64,000 nucleotides of DNA, from assembly GCA_038503035.1 (NCBI GenBank), contig JAVSML010038996.1, positions 124,001-188,000 on the forward strand, given 5' to 3'. The position numbers and the translations under genes were made by a program. This DNA is from Crocodylus rhombifer. Its lineage: Eukaryota; Chordata; Crocodylia; Crocodylidae. Positions 23,429-33,270 of the stretch are shown piece by piece; position 1 is the stretch's first letter, and each line of letters opens with the position of its first letter. Below the pieces are notes generated by a model. The model was not told the DNA's origin, made no database searches, and saw only the letters and a list, made by a program, of their open reading frames with translations.

Positions 23429-23530
23429 GTTCAGCAGAGCATTTAAGTTTATGCTATATTTAAGCCAAATGAGGATGGATTTAAGCACATATTCAAATTC
23501 CTCCTAGAAATTTCGTCCTTAGTCATGGTT
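23429..23530 (+). repeat. Interspersed repeat, copy b
   Basis: This is the second copy of the repeat at 22781-22884, in the same orientation, with several substitutions. Confidence 0.55.
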
Positions 23531-23871
23531 CCACAGAAGGATTTAGACATGGTGATTCTGGGTATCACCACACTCAGAAACCTGAGATAGGTGCCCAATC
23601 CCTCCATATAGACAATAGAGTTAGGTGCTTAGGAATGGGATTGACAACAGCCAGTAAGCCAAGCAAGGGGACATATAAGGAAACACCACCAAGATGCTAT
23701 GTCTGAAATTCCATTTCTCTGACACACAAGGCCACCTGCAAACCTGGCTCAAGGACCACAATGAAACTGGGATTCAGAACCATTTCTTTGTCAGGGTTGT
23801 TCCTTTCAGTATGGACAACTAGATGATTCTTCAAAAGTCTGATGTCAGTACCACCTACCCACCTTTTGCTG
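23531..23871. other. Unclassified sequence
   Basis: No gene was recognised. Words such as AGGTGCCCAATCCC and TTAGGTGCTTAGGAATGGGA suggest the body of a sauropsid tRNA SINE. Confidence 0.3.
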
Positions 23872-23930
23872 AGAAGCCTAGTAGTTAGATCCTTTGTCCA
23901 TGAAATGGGAAACTCAGGTTCAATAGCCTC
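23872..23930 (+). mobile_element. tRNA-like SINE head
   Basis: AGCCTAGTAGTTAGATCC (A-box region) is followed by AACTCAGGTTCAATAGCC (B-box-like). Confidence 0.4.
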
Positions 23931-24234
23931 CTCAGTGTTTGTGTGTGTAGGGGGGGAGGGGTCAATCCCACATTTCTCATCTCCCAGGAGGGAGAGGCAA
24001 CTCCCTCCACCCCTCCTACTCAAGCTGTTTCAATATGCAACCAAGAATGTGAGATGCACAGAGTGAGAGAGGAGGAAAGCAAGAGGGAGCATGGTTTGTA
24101 ACCCAAGACTAAAGGAACTCCCTCTATAAACAGCGGGGGATAAGGTTCTGGTTTCTGGTCTCTGATCCCAACACCATTTATGTGTTTTATCCAATTGCTC
24201 TTTAATGCAAAATATGTAAGCAGCCCCCTGGAGA

Positions 24235-24300
24235 AGAGACCAGAAGACAGGAATCCCTTTGCCCCTACATGCTTGCCCTCATCACTAGGCTGCAGAGACA
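24235..24300 (-). mobile_element. tRNA-like SINE head, minus strand
   Basis: On minus, GCAGCCTAGTGATGAGGGCA is followed by a GGGATTCC word, giving A-box-like and B-box-like motifs. It may pair with the head at 23872 as two parts of one inserted SINE. Confidence 0.35.
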
Positions 24301-24396
24301 AAGGTCTTGTTTCCACTCTCTCTCTCTGCCCCATGCATCTGGCATTCCTTTCTTCAGTTTCTACAGGAGGTATATAAGGACCCTCTATCCAAAACA

Positions 24397-24404
24397 GCCT
24401 ATAG
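24397..24404 (+). repeat. Target-site duplication, left copy
   Basis: GCCTATAG immediately precedes the hAT-type terminus and is repeated exactly at 24736-24743. Confidence 0.8.
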
Positions 24405-24735
24405 CAGTGGTTCTCAACCTTTATAGACTTGAGGCCCTTTTTGTTAGACACAGGGCACCCCATGGAAAATGGCAGCTCTTAGCATTCACTTGGTCCTTGA
24501 TTATGGAAAAACAAATAAAGCAATTCATCTTTTGCAAAGAAGTCAGAAAGACCACAGCAGCTTAGAATATTTTTGACACTCTGGATTCCTAGTTGAAATC
24601 TCTGGTTTTATCTTATGAATCATGTGTAAATGTTTGCACACCAAACCATGCTAAAATTGTGTGGTACCCAATGGCACTCTTACAAGGATCTCATAGCACC
24701 CCAGGGTGGTGCAGCACTCTGGCTGAGAATTACTG
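24405..24735 (+). mobile_element. hAT-type MITE (331 bp)
   Basis: The left end CAGTGGTTCTCAACC and the reverse complement of the right end CAGTAATTCTCAGCC are matching hAT-style inverted repeats. A perfect 8-bp duplication, GCCTATAG, flanks them, which is the hAT hallmark. The interior has GAGGCCCTTTTTGTTAGACA and no open transposase, so it was mobilised in trans. It landed in the head of a tRNA-like SINE that resumes at 24736. Confidence 0.85.
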
Positions 24736-24810
24736 GCCTATAGTCTGGTTGTTAGGGCACCCCCCCTGGGAGGTGGGAAGTGTAGGTTTCTCAAATCCTG
24801 GGCAAATTCT
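24736..24810 (+). mobile_element. tRNA-like SINE head split by the hAT MITE
   Basis: GCCTATAGTCTGGTTGTTAG (A-box region) and GTAGGTTTCTCAAATCC (B-box-like) make a tRNA-related head. The first 8 bp also form the target duplication of the MITE. Confidence 0.45.
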
Positions 24811-24908
24811 CTCATTGTTAGAATATCATCAAAAAAGTAGGCAGTGGCTCTACCACCTCTGGTTATACATTTGAGTGAAAATGGCTTTGGCTACTGCATT
24901 TTGTAGGA

Positions 24909-24978
24909 GTCCCCTGTGGTTCAGTGGTAGATTCCTTGTCTACTACACAGGAGTCCTGGGTTTGACTCCCAGACACTT
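24909..24978 (+). pseudogene. tRNA-Gly-like sequence (pseudogene or SINE head)
   Basis: GTGGTTCAGTGGTAGA matches the D-arm/A-box of vertebrate tRNA-Gly exactly, and CCTGGGTTTGACTCCCAG matches the T-arm/B-box with small changes and a paired stem. The anticodon region is altered from GCC and the acceptor stem does not pair well, so a working tRNA is unlikely. It could head a tRNA-Gly-derived SINE continuing to about 25150. Confidence 0.65.
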
Positions 24979-25208
24979 ATGCAACTACAGCTATGGAGGC
25001 ACCAAACATCTGGACTCAGTCTAGGCTTTAGAGTCTGTCTCAGTGGCCTAAAGTAAGGATGGAAGAAGGTCTGGGCAGAACTCCACTCTTCTCTTGCCCA
25101 GGCATATGCATTGCAGATCTGGGTGGCCATCATGCATACACTCTGATCTAAGAGGAGTGATGGTTTCCACTGTGCTCTGTGCTCTGTGATGAGCTCAGTG
25201 CTGACAGT
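24979..25208. other. Unclassified sequence, possibly SINE body
   Basis: This lies directly after the tRNA-Gly-like head. No independent feature was recognised. Confidence 0.3.
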
Positions 25209-25390
25209 GTGGGTTAGACATGTCCTCAGAATGCCTGCTGGATCACCCCCTCAAGCTCCAGCAATGTAGCTTGCTGCTACTGCAGTGTAGCATTGGTGGG
25301 CACTAACCATGATGCTTCCACTGCTGCAGAGTAGCAACAAGAGTCAGAAACAACCCATCTGCCACCAGGACTTTGCAGATACACCCACAG
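25209..25390. mobile_element. Harbinger-like MITE, copy B (diverged)
   Basis: It shares GGGCACTAACCATGAT, GCAGAGTAGCAACAAG-type words and the AACCCATCTGC...CTTTGCAGATAC end with the element at 22370-22627. Its termini are weakly preserved. Confidence 0.4.
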
Positions 25391-26269
25391 TGTTGTATTT
25401 AGGGGCCCAATTTTCAGTTAAGATGAACATTAGGCATCTACATCCTTTTCTAGATCTGATCCTTAGCTGTTTATTATCGTATACTTGCTTGAAAAATTCT
25501 ACCCGACTGTTAATAATGAGATGAGACATCAAGATGCCCATCAAGGCTGAGTTAATCATTAAGTTATTCCTGTCTGTTTACATTGTTAGAAAAGTAGCAG
25601 TTGATGCATTCAAAACATTGACTCAGTGCTGGACAACCCAGAGGGAATATACCTTTTCAGAACTTAAAATAACAGTGTTCATGCTACTGAGTCATCAATA
25701 TTAGTTCTGCATTGTTTAACTTCAGAGGAAACAGACGGATAAATGCGTCAATGAGATAACTTTGAGACACGCAGACCAATCATACATGAAACTGCATTAT
25801 GCTGGCAAAAATAACAACATGTAGAGAAATTACTGTTGCTTGTGCTATGTTATTGCCTTTTTAAGATTATTGTTTCTAACTATCTGTTCAGATATACTTA
25901 AGGATTGAAATGATGATAAAAGTAAAATGTTGGTTTAGTCATCTGGTTGACTAAGGGTAAGAAATACCTGACTTCATGTCTGGGAAAAACAAAGTACAGT
26001 ATTGTACTTTTCCCCCCCCACAAACTCAGTATAATTGATATCAATACAATGTTAAGTATGCTCAGAATCTCAGGACTATTTTAAAAAAAGGAGAAAAATA
26101 TTCCAATGGTTTACTGTTTCTTCCCCATTTTCTATAAAATTCAGGGTTTCAAATGAGAAATAGCAAAAAATCCAAAACATTTTAACTACTTCTAATAATA
26201 ATATCCTGATATCCTCTTTCTTTTTTTACAATCCGTCACAGTAAAGGATGATTTTCTTTTATGATTGTC
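25391..26269. other. Unclassified sequence
   Basis: No gene or clear repeat was recognised. Confidence 0.3.
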
Positions 26270-26760
26270 TTATCTGTGGGTCCGAAGATGGTTGATGAGG
26301 CTGACCAGGGATTAACAGACTCAGGCATGTGTTTTTGTGTGGGGTGGATGGCTCCAGATTCTTGATTTGGTCCACAACATACGGGTTCTGCCACTCCCAC
26401 TTTTCCATATCCTGTCGTTGTTATGAGGTTTCAAAGTACAGAGATCTTTACAGAAGACTCTTCCTCCATTTTGGGTGGTCCTGGATGATAATTTCCCATG
26501 AGCTGATGTTGATCCTGCATTTTTTCAGATTGGCCTTGAGGACATCATTGAAGCACGTTCTCTGCCTTCCTCTTGAGCGTATGTTTGACTGAGCTGGGAG
26601 AATAAAATTTGCTTTGGGAGTCTGGAGTTGGACATCCAAATGATGTCACTGGGTCTTGTTTCATGCAGCTATGTTGATGTTGTGTCACCTGAGTTGCTGA
26701 GCCATGATTACAGTATGGTGCCCTGGGCAGTCACTGTTAGAATTGTCTTGGAGAGTTCTG
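26270..26760 (-). mobile_element. LINE ORF2 C-terminus, minus strand
   Basis: The minus strand at 26448-26639 encodes RGRQRTCFNDVLKANLKKC, then INISSWEI and DHPKWRKSL. This resembles the C-terminal segment of several vertebrate non-LTR elements, where a G-R/K-R-F-K-D-L-K-x-C pattern precedes a tryptophan-rich stretch. Stops lie on both sides. Lower coordinates look like its 3' tail. The clade is uncertain, and it is not CR1. Confidence 0.5.
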
Positions 26761-26999
26761 ATGTTCCAGGTCCTGAAATTGATTGTGTTTCTGTTGATCT
26801 CAACCATAGTAAAGGTGATCCCATTGGATGTGGTGATCCAGTCAGAAAGAAGGGAGATGAGCTATGTTTCTAGCTCCTTCCCCGTTAGGGTGAGCAGAGA
26901 GGATCCTGAAGAGGGCTGCTCAGTTGCACTTACACTTGCTGAATCATACTCCTGCCTCTTTCAAGTGCTAGATATCTAAGAAGAAGAAGAAGAATGATT
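26761..26999. other. Probable LINE-derived or unclassified sequence
   Basis: This may be upstream LINE sequence but no motif was recognised. A short (GAA)n run lies at 26979-26995. Confidence 0.3.
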
Positions 27000-27165
27000 T
27001 TGCAAGGATTTTCACATCAGGGTTTCAGTCAAGCAAAGCAGGTGAGCATGCACATACCCTCATTAAACTTTAAGCATATGCATAGCCTCATTAAAGTAAA
27101 CTGAATCATCCCCATGATTAAGGTGGGTGAGAACATGCTTAAGTACTTTGCTGGATCTGGGCTAG
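27000..27165. repeat. Interspersed repeat (TTAAGTACTTTGCTGGATC type)
   Basis: TTTAAGCATATGCATAGCC and CATGCTTAAGTACTTTGCTG are partly self-complementary. The same wording appears near 63345-63550. Confidence 0.4.
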
Positions 27166-27285
27166 AGTGATCAGCTTTTTACAGTACCCTAGTGTTAAAG
27201 TACCAGAACCAGATAAACCAGGCAGCCAAGTGGGACTTAGCTAAAATTTAGGTGCTGAAGTCCCATTAAGCAACTGACTAATCAA

Positions 27286-27345
27286 TAGCCTGCTGATTGG
27301 GCCATTCTCTTGGCAGGTTAGAGATGTGAATTCTAATCCCTGAAA
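27286..27345 (+). mobile_element. tRNA-like SINE head
   Basis: TAGCCTGCTGATTGGGCC is followed by GATGTGAATTCTAATCCC, giving A-box-like and B-box-like motifs. Upstream TTTAGGTGCTGAAGTCCC resembles a SINE body. Confidence 0.4.
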
Positions 27346-27356
27346 GCTGAGAGAAA

Positions 27357-27400
27357 TAGCTGTGTTAGTCTGAAGTCAGAAAGAAGGAAGGAAATAGCGG
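27357..27400 (-). repeat. Interspersed repeat R1, inverted copy
   Basis: TAGCTGTGTTAGTCTGAAGT is the reverse complement of the end of the repeats at 22881 and 43588. Confidence 0.45.
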
Positions 27401-27423
27401 CATGTTAACAAGTTAGTCCATAA

Positions 27424-27537
27424 GGGAGTTTATACACATGCTCCAGAAGTGGCGGCCAGGGGCAGGGGGCGGCGGGGCTCTTTAATCAGAGATGCTCTAA
27501 TTAAAGTACCTGGAGTGTCTTGTGTATCAGCATCCCA
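27424..27537 (+). mobile_element. Foldback MITE, truncated copy 4
   Basis: GGGAGTTTATACACATGCTC, then CTCTTTAATCAGAG, CTCTAATTAAAGTACCTGG and GTGTATCAGCATC follow the left part of the copy at 30306. It ends just where the central hairpin would start. Confidence 0.55.
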
Positions 27538-28539
27538 ACGCTAGTATATAGGAGTCCCAATTATGGAATACTACCTACCGTGCTAAGCAGATACAAAACA
27601 AACAGACAGCCCCTAAGCCACTGAGTCTGCAATCAAAGTATGTGACTGAAAGATGGGGAAGCAGAATGATAACAGTAGGTCCAAAGGAGAATCTAGCCCC
27701 TAGTGACTACGGACGACAACCAAGAAAGACAGAATGAATCCAAAGTCTTTGTGAAAGACCTAGGCAGTGACTCTCTCTAGCAGCATTCCATGACTGAACT
27801 AAAACCCCAAATGGCAGCCACCTTATATCTGCCCCTGAATTTGAACATGCAAAGATGTCCTGTAATGGTCTGGAATGTGTAAAATAAAAAATGGCATTTC
27901 CTTCCGGTTTCTTAGCTATGCTCATGCAACATGGAGGAACGTGCTATTTCCTAGCACTGTTGCTGGTGTAGCTCAGCCAAGCAGTTGATTTGTGGTGCAA
28001 ACTGACCATAAACAGCTTCAACTGACAACCTCCGGATTTATGAAAGTGCTGGGAGTACTGTGCAAGTAATACCTTCAACCTCTGGACAGCTGCATGTTCT
28101 AGTAGATTCCTAGGAACTGTCTCAGGTTTTTGGCATAGTAGAAATAGAATGCCATATGAAAGGAAAAAAAAAAGAAAATCTAAACCTAGGTTCAGCAACT
28201 GATTCTGTTTACAACAGTGTGAATCCAGAGCAGTTTCACTGGTTTCTAAAGCGTAACTTCAAATGTACGTGTGCAAGAACAAAATGTTGCTCCCAGGCTC
28301 AAGGTCAGCCTTGTTATACATTGCAATTTGAGCTTCTCAGTTGTTGACCAGTATTAGTGCTAGCTCAGGTTTGGAGCAATCCCATGTTAAGGCTAAAAAC
28401 CTTCTCTGACTGTCTCCCACCTGCACAGATGTGACTTGCCACTAGAGGCCTGGTGAGCGGGGCCAGATTATGAGCTACAGCTATCAGTTGCCATTACAGG
28501 GCTGGTGAGCCAGGACAGGCTTATGTCCCTGCTGTAGGC
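27538..28539. other. Unclassified sequence
   Basis: No gene was recognised. An imperfect duplication (GGTGAGC...GGCCAGATTATG against GGTGAGCCAGGACAGGCTTATG) lies near 28450-28530. Confidence 0.3.
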
Positions 28540-28770
28540 GAGGGTGTGAGGAGAGAGGGGTTTGGGCAGGGAGTGCAGGGACATGAAGTTGGGAGGTGGA
28601 GAGTTAATGGAATGGAGATGGTAATAAAAGGGAAGGTGGATATGAAATTGGGGTGGAAGAAGGGTGGTGAAATGAAGTCAGCCAGCCATGGAAAGATAAC
28701 ATAAAAAGAAGTAAAAAATAAGAATTTAAAAATAAATAAAGAAGAAGTAAATTAAAGAAGGTCTCATGTT
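28540..28770 (+). repeat. Purine-rich strand-asymmetric tract
   Basis: The plus strand is dominated by G and A over about 230 bp, including GGTGGAAGAAGGGTGGTG and AAATAAATAAAGAAGAAG. No repeat unit is exact. Confidence 0.5.
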
Positions 28771-29157
28771 CTAATATATTGGGACTTGGGATAGGAGTGT
28801 GGGGAGTGCTGGTCATGCTTCCTGGAGTCGCTGGAAGGTGGGAACAGTGAGGGAAGGCTCTTTTTAGGGAGCTACTGCCCCACGTCCCAGGAAGGAAACC
28901 TCAGTTTATGGGTACTGGAACTGGCCCCTTACCTTGTTCCCCGACACTCTTCCTAGACCCCACTCCTGGACCTGCCTGTACTTGGTAATTGGGCTAGCCA
29001 GCATGTGTTCTGCAGGCTGTTTGCATGGGGTTGCACACGTGGGAGTGGGAGTTGGCTTGTTGCCAGAACCCCACCCTGACCACACATGAGTGGAACATGA
29101 GCCTGGAGTGGCTTAACTTTTAAGTGCCTAAAGTGCTTAAAACTAGTTCCAGGGATA
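28771..29157. other. Unclassified sequence
   Basis: Nothing was recognised. Confidence 0.3.
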
Positions 29158-29881
29158 GGGACAGACATTACACATAACCCGGGTTAATTGATCAGAATCT
29201 GGTTTAAATCTGTAACAGAACAGATTTTCAGTGCATATAAACCAGTTTGAGAATGGCTGAAACCAGTTTAAGATGAACATAGTTGAATGTAATATCAGAC
29301 TTAACTGATTTGGCTCAAACTGGTTTATGCAATGTCTGTCCCAGATCCCTTGCTGGTTTAAGATAAACCACACACCCCAAGCATCCTTGCATGCTCTCTG
29401 GGCTGGGTGGGGCTCTCTGGGCCCTTCCCTCTGCTCCCTGGCTGGAGCTCCCACACAGACTGCGAGCTCCCCTCACCACTCTCTGCTAAGCAGGAATTCT
29501 CCCCTCCCCTCTGCCTTGCTGTGGCAGTGTCTGTGTATTAGACAGCAGACCACATGCTGGCTGAATCAACAGGTAGAATCAACAAGTAGCTGGTAATGTC
29601 CTTCTGGTTTTTTAATTGGGTGATAAACACTGTTATCAATTCCCTGCTGGGCTAATCACAGCATCCTGCCAGAGCCTGGCCACGCCTCCAGTCAGCTCCA
29701 TGATGTGGAAGGAAGGGAGGGCTGCTCTAGCACCCCCCAGCTTTTAGCTTGAGCCACTGCAGGCATATGCCTGCATTTCTGGGATGTCTGTCCAGTTATA
29801 AAATTGATTTAGCCTAGCCAGGTTAAATTAACCTGCAAAGTTCGAATCAATCCAGGTTCAGACTTTTTGAAAGTCTGTCTC
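29158..29881. mobile_element. TIR DNA transposon, non-autonomous (GGGACAGAC ends)
   Basis: The left end GGGACAGACATTACA and the reverse complement of the right end GAGACAGACTTTCAA match, with TA on each flank (29156-29157 and 29882-29883). A second GTCTGTCCC terminus at about 29334-29342, preceded by CTGGTTTATGCAAT, suggests a 185-bp MITE (29158-29342) lies inside or beside a longer relative. Repeated words such as AACCAGTTT and TGGTTTAA occur throughout. No transposase is seen. Confidence 0.55.
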
Positions 29882-29883
29882 TA

Positions 29884-30305
29884 GCCCAAGAGTTAATATG
29901 TGGACAATCCAGGGTTTAAGTGCTCCAGAAGCTACCCAAAATTAGTATGTAGAGAGGCCCTAAATTGTCTGGAGAAAACTGAACCATAAGCTCTGATCAC
30001 GCAAATAACCTGCCATTTCTTTAGTAAGGCAATTCCCTTGCCTACTCCTTATGCATCTTTCCAGCAATATTCTGTTTAGTTCCTTCTAAGTTCCAGTGGC
30101 ATGTCAACCCATGTTTATACTGGGTACCACCTCTTGTGTCTATCTCTCAGGGCCCACATATCTGATCAAATAGCTTGAGGGTCATAACCTAACCTTTAAT
30201 CCTTTAATTTGGTCAGGTTACCTAAAACAGAAAAATAGGCATGGGTTACATAGCTTGGGAAGGTTTTCTACGGAGAAGCAAAGGTTCAGAGAAGTTTAAA
30301 TCCAT
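29884..30305. other. Unclassified sequence
   Basis: Nothing was recognised. Confidence 0.3.
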
Positions 30306-30617
30306 GAGTGTTTATACATGTGCTCTGGGACTGGGGCACTTTAATTAGAGGTATTCTAATTAAAGCGCTCAGAGCCTCTCGTGTATCAGCATCTCTGCTT
30401 CAAAATGACAGAGGGAGTGCTTTATCTAAAGCTTATCAAATGAGCTTTAGATAAAGTGCCCCTGCTGCCATTTTGAAGTGTGGGGATGCTGATACATGAG
30501 ACACTGGAGGCTGATAGAGCACGGTAATTTCAATGCACCAGCAGACTCAATTGAGTGTGCTCGAACACAGTGTAATTACAGCGCATCAGAGCAGCCTCCC
30601 TGCTCATGTATGGGCAC
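30306..30617 (+). mobile_element. Foldback MITE, copy 2 (most complete)
   Basis: The left end GTGTTTATACATGTGC matches the reverse complement of the right end GTGCCCATACATGAGC. The central hairpin at 30381-30497 pairs GTGTATCAGCATC...GTCAAAATG-type sequence with CATTTTGAAGTGTGGGGATG followed by CTGATACAT, and its tip carries AAAGCTTATCAAATGAGCTT. Outer TTTAATTAGAG words form a smaller stem. No protein is encoded. Confidence 0.7.
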
Positions 30618-31989
30618 CCCTTGTGCCTACCATCTCTGTAACAATAGGCCTTCTTCCGGTTATGCAGAAATTGAGCCTCTAGACATAAAAGTGAAAATTG
30701 CTAATGTTCCATATCTACAAGCCAGGGCTTAGTCTTTGAGGCACACTGGTTTAGTATGGTTTGAGTGGTAAGATTTATAGACAGGTGTCCCTGCAAGGGA
30801 CAGCAAGGGCATCCAAACCTATCTTGTGCTTCTATGGTACAATTAAAAAAATATTATCTTCATTTAACAGATTTCTGTTTCTCTTTTTTCAGTACTGGGA
30901 TTCTGCAAAGGAGTGTGGTAATTCCCCTTCCTCCTTGTTCAGTGGTGTAGAATGCAGATGAGATAATAGGGCAAGCCTCAGGCAGTCCTTTGCAGGCAAC
31001 ATAGTCAGGTATTAAGCCCTCAATTATTAGGTCTTCAGGTACTGAGTGTAAGTGTCTTGATTTTGAACAATTACCTAACTGGGTTGGGTCTTTCTGCTTC
31101 CACCCCTTTCTATTCTCTTTTCACATGTTTGTTTGTTTGGTCACAAGATGTTAATTAAAGTGATGAAGCCAAGTTTCAGTCTTTTTTCATTGCTGAAGAA
31201 TTATTACATAAATGTGACAAGTGCCTTTAAGATCAGATTAATTTTGAAGTCAGCTGGTAAAAGTGGATTTTCTTTGAACCTTTAATATAATTGCAACTAC
31301 TGGCTCACTTGAGGTTGTAAAGCATCTAGCAGACATAACAAATGAAGTTTGTTTCTCCCAAATGCCAACCCACTCATTAAAGTTTTCAAAAATGTTAGCA
31401 GTAAGATATAATCCTCCTCTATCCCTATTCAGTAGGATACTTCATGACCATTCTTGTTTTTTCAACATCATTTTGTGCATTATTTGAGCAGACTCATTCC
31501 ACTGGATATTTCTGACTAACTTTTTTTTTATAAAAATGCTTGCTGTTTTATTTTGTAAGAGTAAGATGTGACCATAAAATGCACAGATTTTTTTCTCTTT
31601 AACCTATATAGATTCAGGTATGCTACATAGGAATCTGTCGGATCTCTCAGTATGTTCAATGAAACTGCTTGAAATCCTTTTTCATTTAAATAAGTTTCAA
31701 CCAAAATAAACATTTCCACTGTGGTTGAATTTTTTAAACCAAACACGTAAATATATACTATAAATATTATTTTTTTCATTAAAAATTTCCTAAGGTAAAT
31801 ATTGAATTGTATAATTTTTTTATAAATAAATTCTGACACAAAATAATGATCATTCTCTAATGCCACCTTCTCTAATGTTGAAATGTAGTTGAATAAGAGA
31901 TTAAACAAGATTTATATAATGTTTTTTGATCTCTGAATACCAAATCCACTTACATGAATAAGGAAGAGCTTCTGAAGAATTTACAACAA
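30618..31989. other. AT-rich unclassified sequence
   Basis: No gene was recognised. A 126-codon minus frame (31528-31908) is very rich in Ile, Lys, Phe and Tyr, as expected by chance in AT-rich DNA. Confidence 0.35.
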
Positions 31990-32690
31990 AAGCTTGATCT
32001 GTAATTGTGAGCGTGTTCTTCTTCTAGGGCACACAACAAGATGTTATATCTTTGTCTTCCTTCATTTCATTGTTAATCTTTCCTGCCATGACTTTGATGG
32101 ACGTAATTATAGGGAGTGCTCACTTAGTTTTAATAATAAACATCAGCAATGCCCGCTCACAAGAAGTGTAACTCGGCTAGCTGCCAGCTGTAGGTCCCTC
32201 AGCTGGCTCTCTCTACAAGTTCCTGATTTTCTTATCAGTCCCACAATGAACACTCACTGGGTGGGTGTTTGCAAGCCCACCCCGCTTATCATTTCACCGC
32301 AACAAAGTCCTTGTCATAGATCTGGACAGAACTGCAATCATCCAGCTGAATCAGCAATTCATCTTCCAATGGGCCAGATGCTAAAAACTCACCACTTCAA
32401 CAAGAAATTCTTGGTAAATCTCTCTCTAATCACCTACACCTCCATGCAGGCTGCTTGCTGTCTCTGGAGTCTAAAGCCTCGTTTCCTCTTCCCCTTCCAG
32501 GGAAGTGCTGATCGCACCAACAGTCCTATATACAATGTTTCCACCCGGCTGTTGTCAATCTCCAGTTGTCCGCTGCCAGCTGGGAAGATTTAATTGGTAA
32601 TTAAGCCTTTTGTTATCTCAGTCTGATTAAGTAATGGACATTTCCCCCAAGTCCATAGTGAATATTTAGCATCCTGGATGGATGAACAAT
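31990..32690. promoter_or_regulatory. Candidate conserved non-coding element / enhancer
   Basis: This unique stretch has dense motif-like words: TAATTGGTAATTAA (32591-32604), a SOX-type CCTTTTGTTAT (32606-32616), GATTAAGTAATGG, CAGCTGTAGG, GACAACAGC-type words on minus and retained CpGs. An open frame of 199 codons crosses it on plus (31994-32593, TTG start) but has no recognisable domain. Enhancer function is inferred from texture only. Confidence 0.35.
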
Positions 32691-32929
32691 CAATGTCACC
32701 CAGTTCCATGGGTTGGACCAAAAGTTTTCAACAAAATGGGTGCTTTTCCCGAACATTCCTGTAACCGAGACAGTGTCTCCCTGTTACAGTAATCAAGAAT
32801 ATTCACAATGAATATGTCAACAAGTTCTAATGATGTTCTATTTGCTAAGGTATGATACTTCCTGCCATTATATTTCACACAAGACTGTAGATAGCATAGC
32901 CCAATATAAGTACTTGGAAGATGGGAGCT
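32691..32929. other. Unclassified sequence
   Basis: Nothing was recognised. Confidence 0.3.
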
Positions 32930-33030
32930 GACCTTTGTGTTGTTTGTTTGCATAGCACCTAGCACAGTGATGTCATAGGCCCATGACTGAGATTCCCAGG
33001 CATTACTGTTGTACAAGGAAGTAATAATGA
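32930..33030 (+). mobile_element. SINE/L3-like 3' tail
   Basis: GCATAGCACCTAGCACAGTG, then CATGACTGAGATTCCCAGGC and a tail of TAATAATGATGA match the common sauropsid L3/CORE-SINE tail (CACCTAGCACAATGGGG...TAATAATAA). Confidence 0.5.
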
Positions 33031-33044
33031 TGACAATATTAATA

Positions 33045-33270
33045 ACGTACAGGTCACTGGATTAGGATAAAGGGAAACCCAAGTTCTATTTTAGTAGCTA
33101 CATACTCCTATATAATATCGTACAAGCTTGTTCCTTTGCGCCTCCCTCTCTGACTTTACCTGTACTGCCTAGTCAGTTTATAAGCTATTTGGGGCAAAGA
33201 TCTTATCACTTCATTGATCAGTGAAGCCCCTATATCAGTTGCATTACACAGTACCACCATAATATTAATC
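33045..33270 (+). mobile_element. CORE-SINE/L3-like element, eroded
   Basis: GTCACTGGATTAGGATAAAG and TTTATAAGCTATTTGGGGCA are recognisable as the central and tail words of MIR/L3-like elements (TTGTAAGCTCTTTGGGGCAGGG). The end has TAATATTAATCATAAT. Confidence 0.5.

Noticed and set aside
31528..31908. 126-codon minus frame
   Set aside because: Composition (Ile, Lys, Phe, Tyr, Leu) is what AT-rich DNA gives by chance; no domain.
31994..32593. 199-codon plus frame as a host gene
   Set aside because: TTG start, no recognisable domain, and the stretch reads better as non-coding regulatory sequence.
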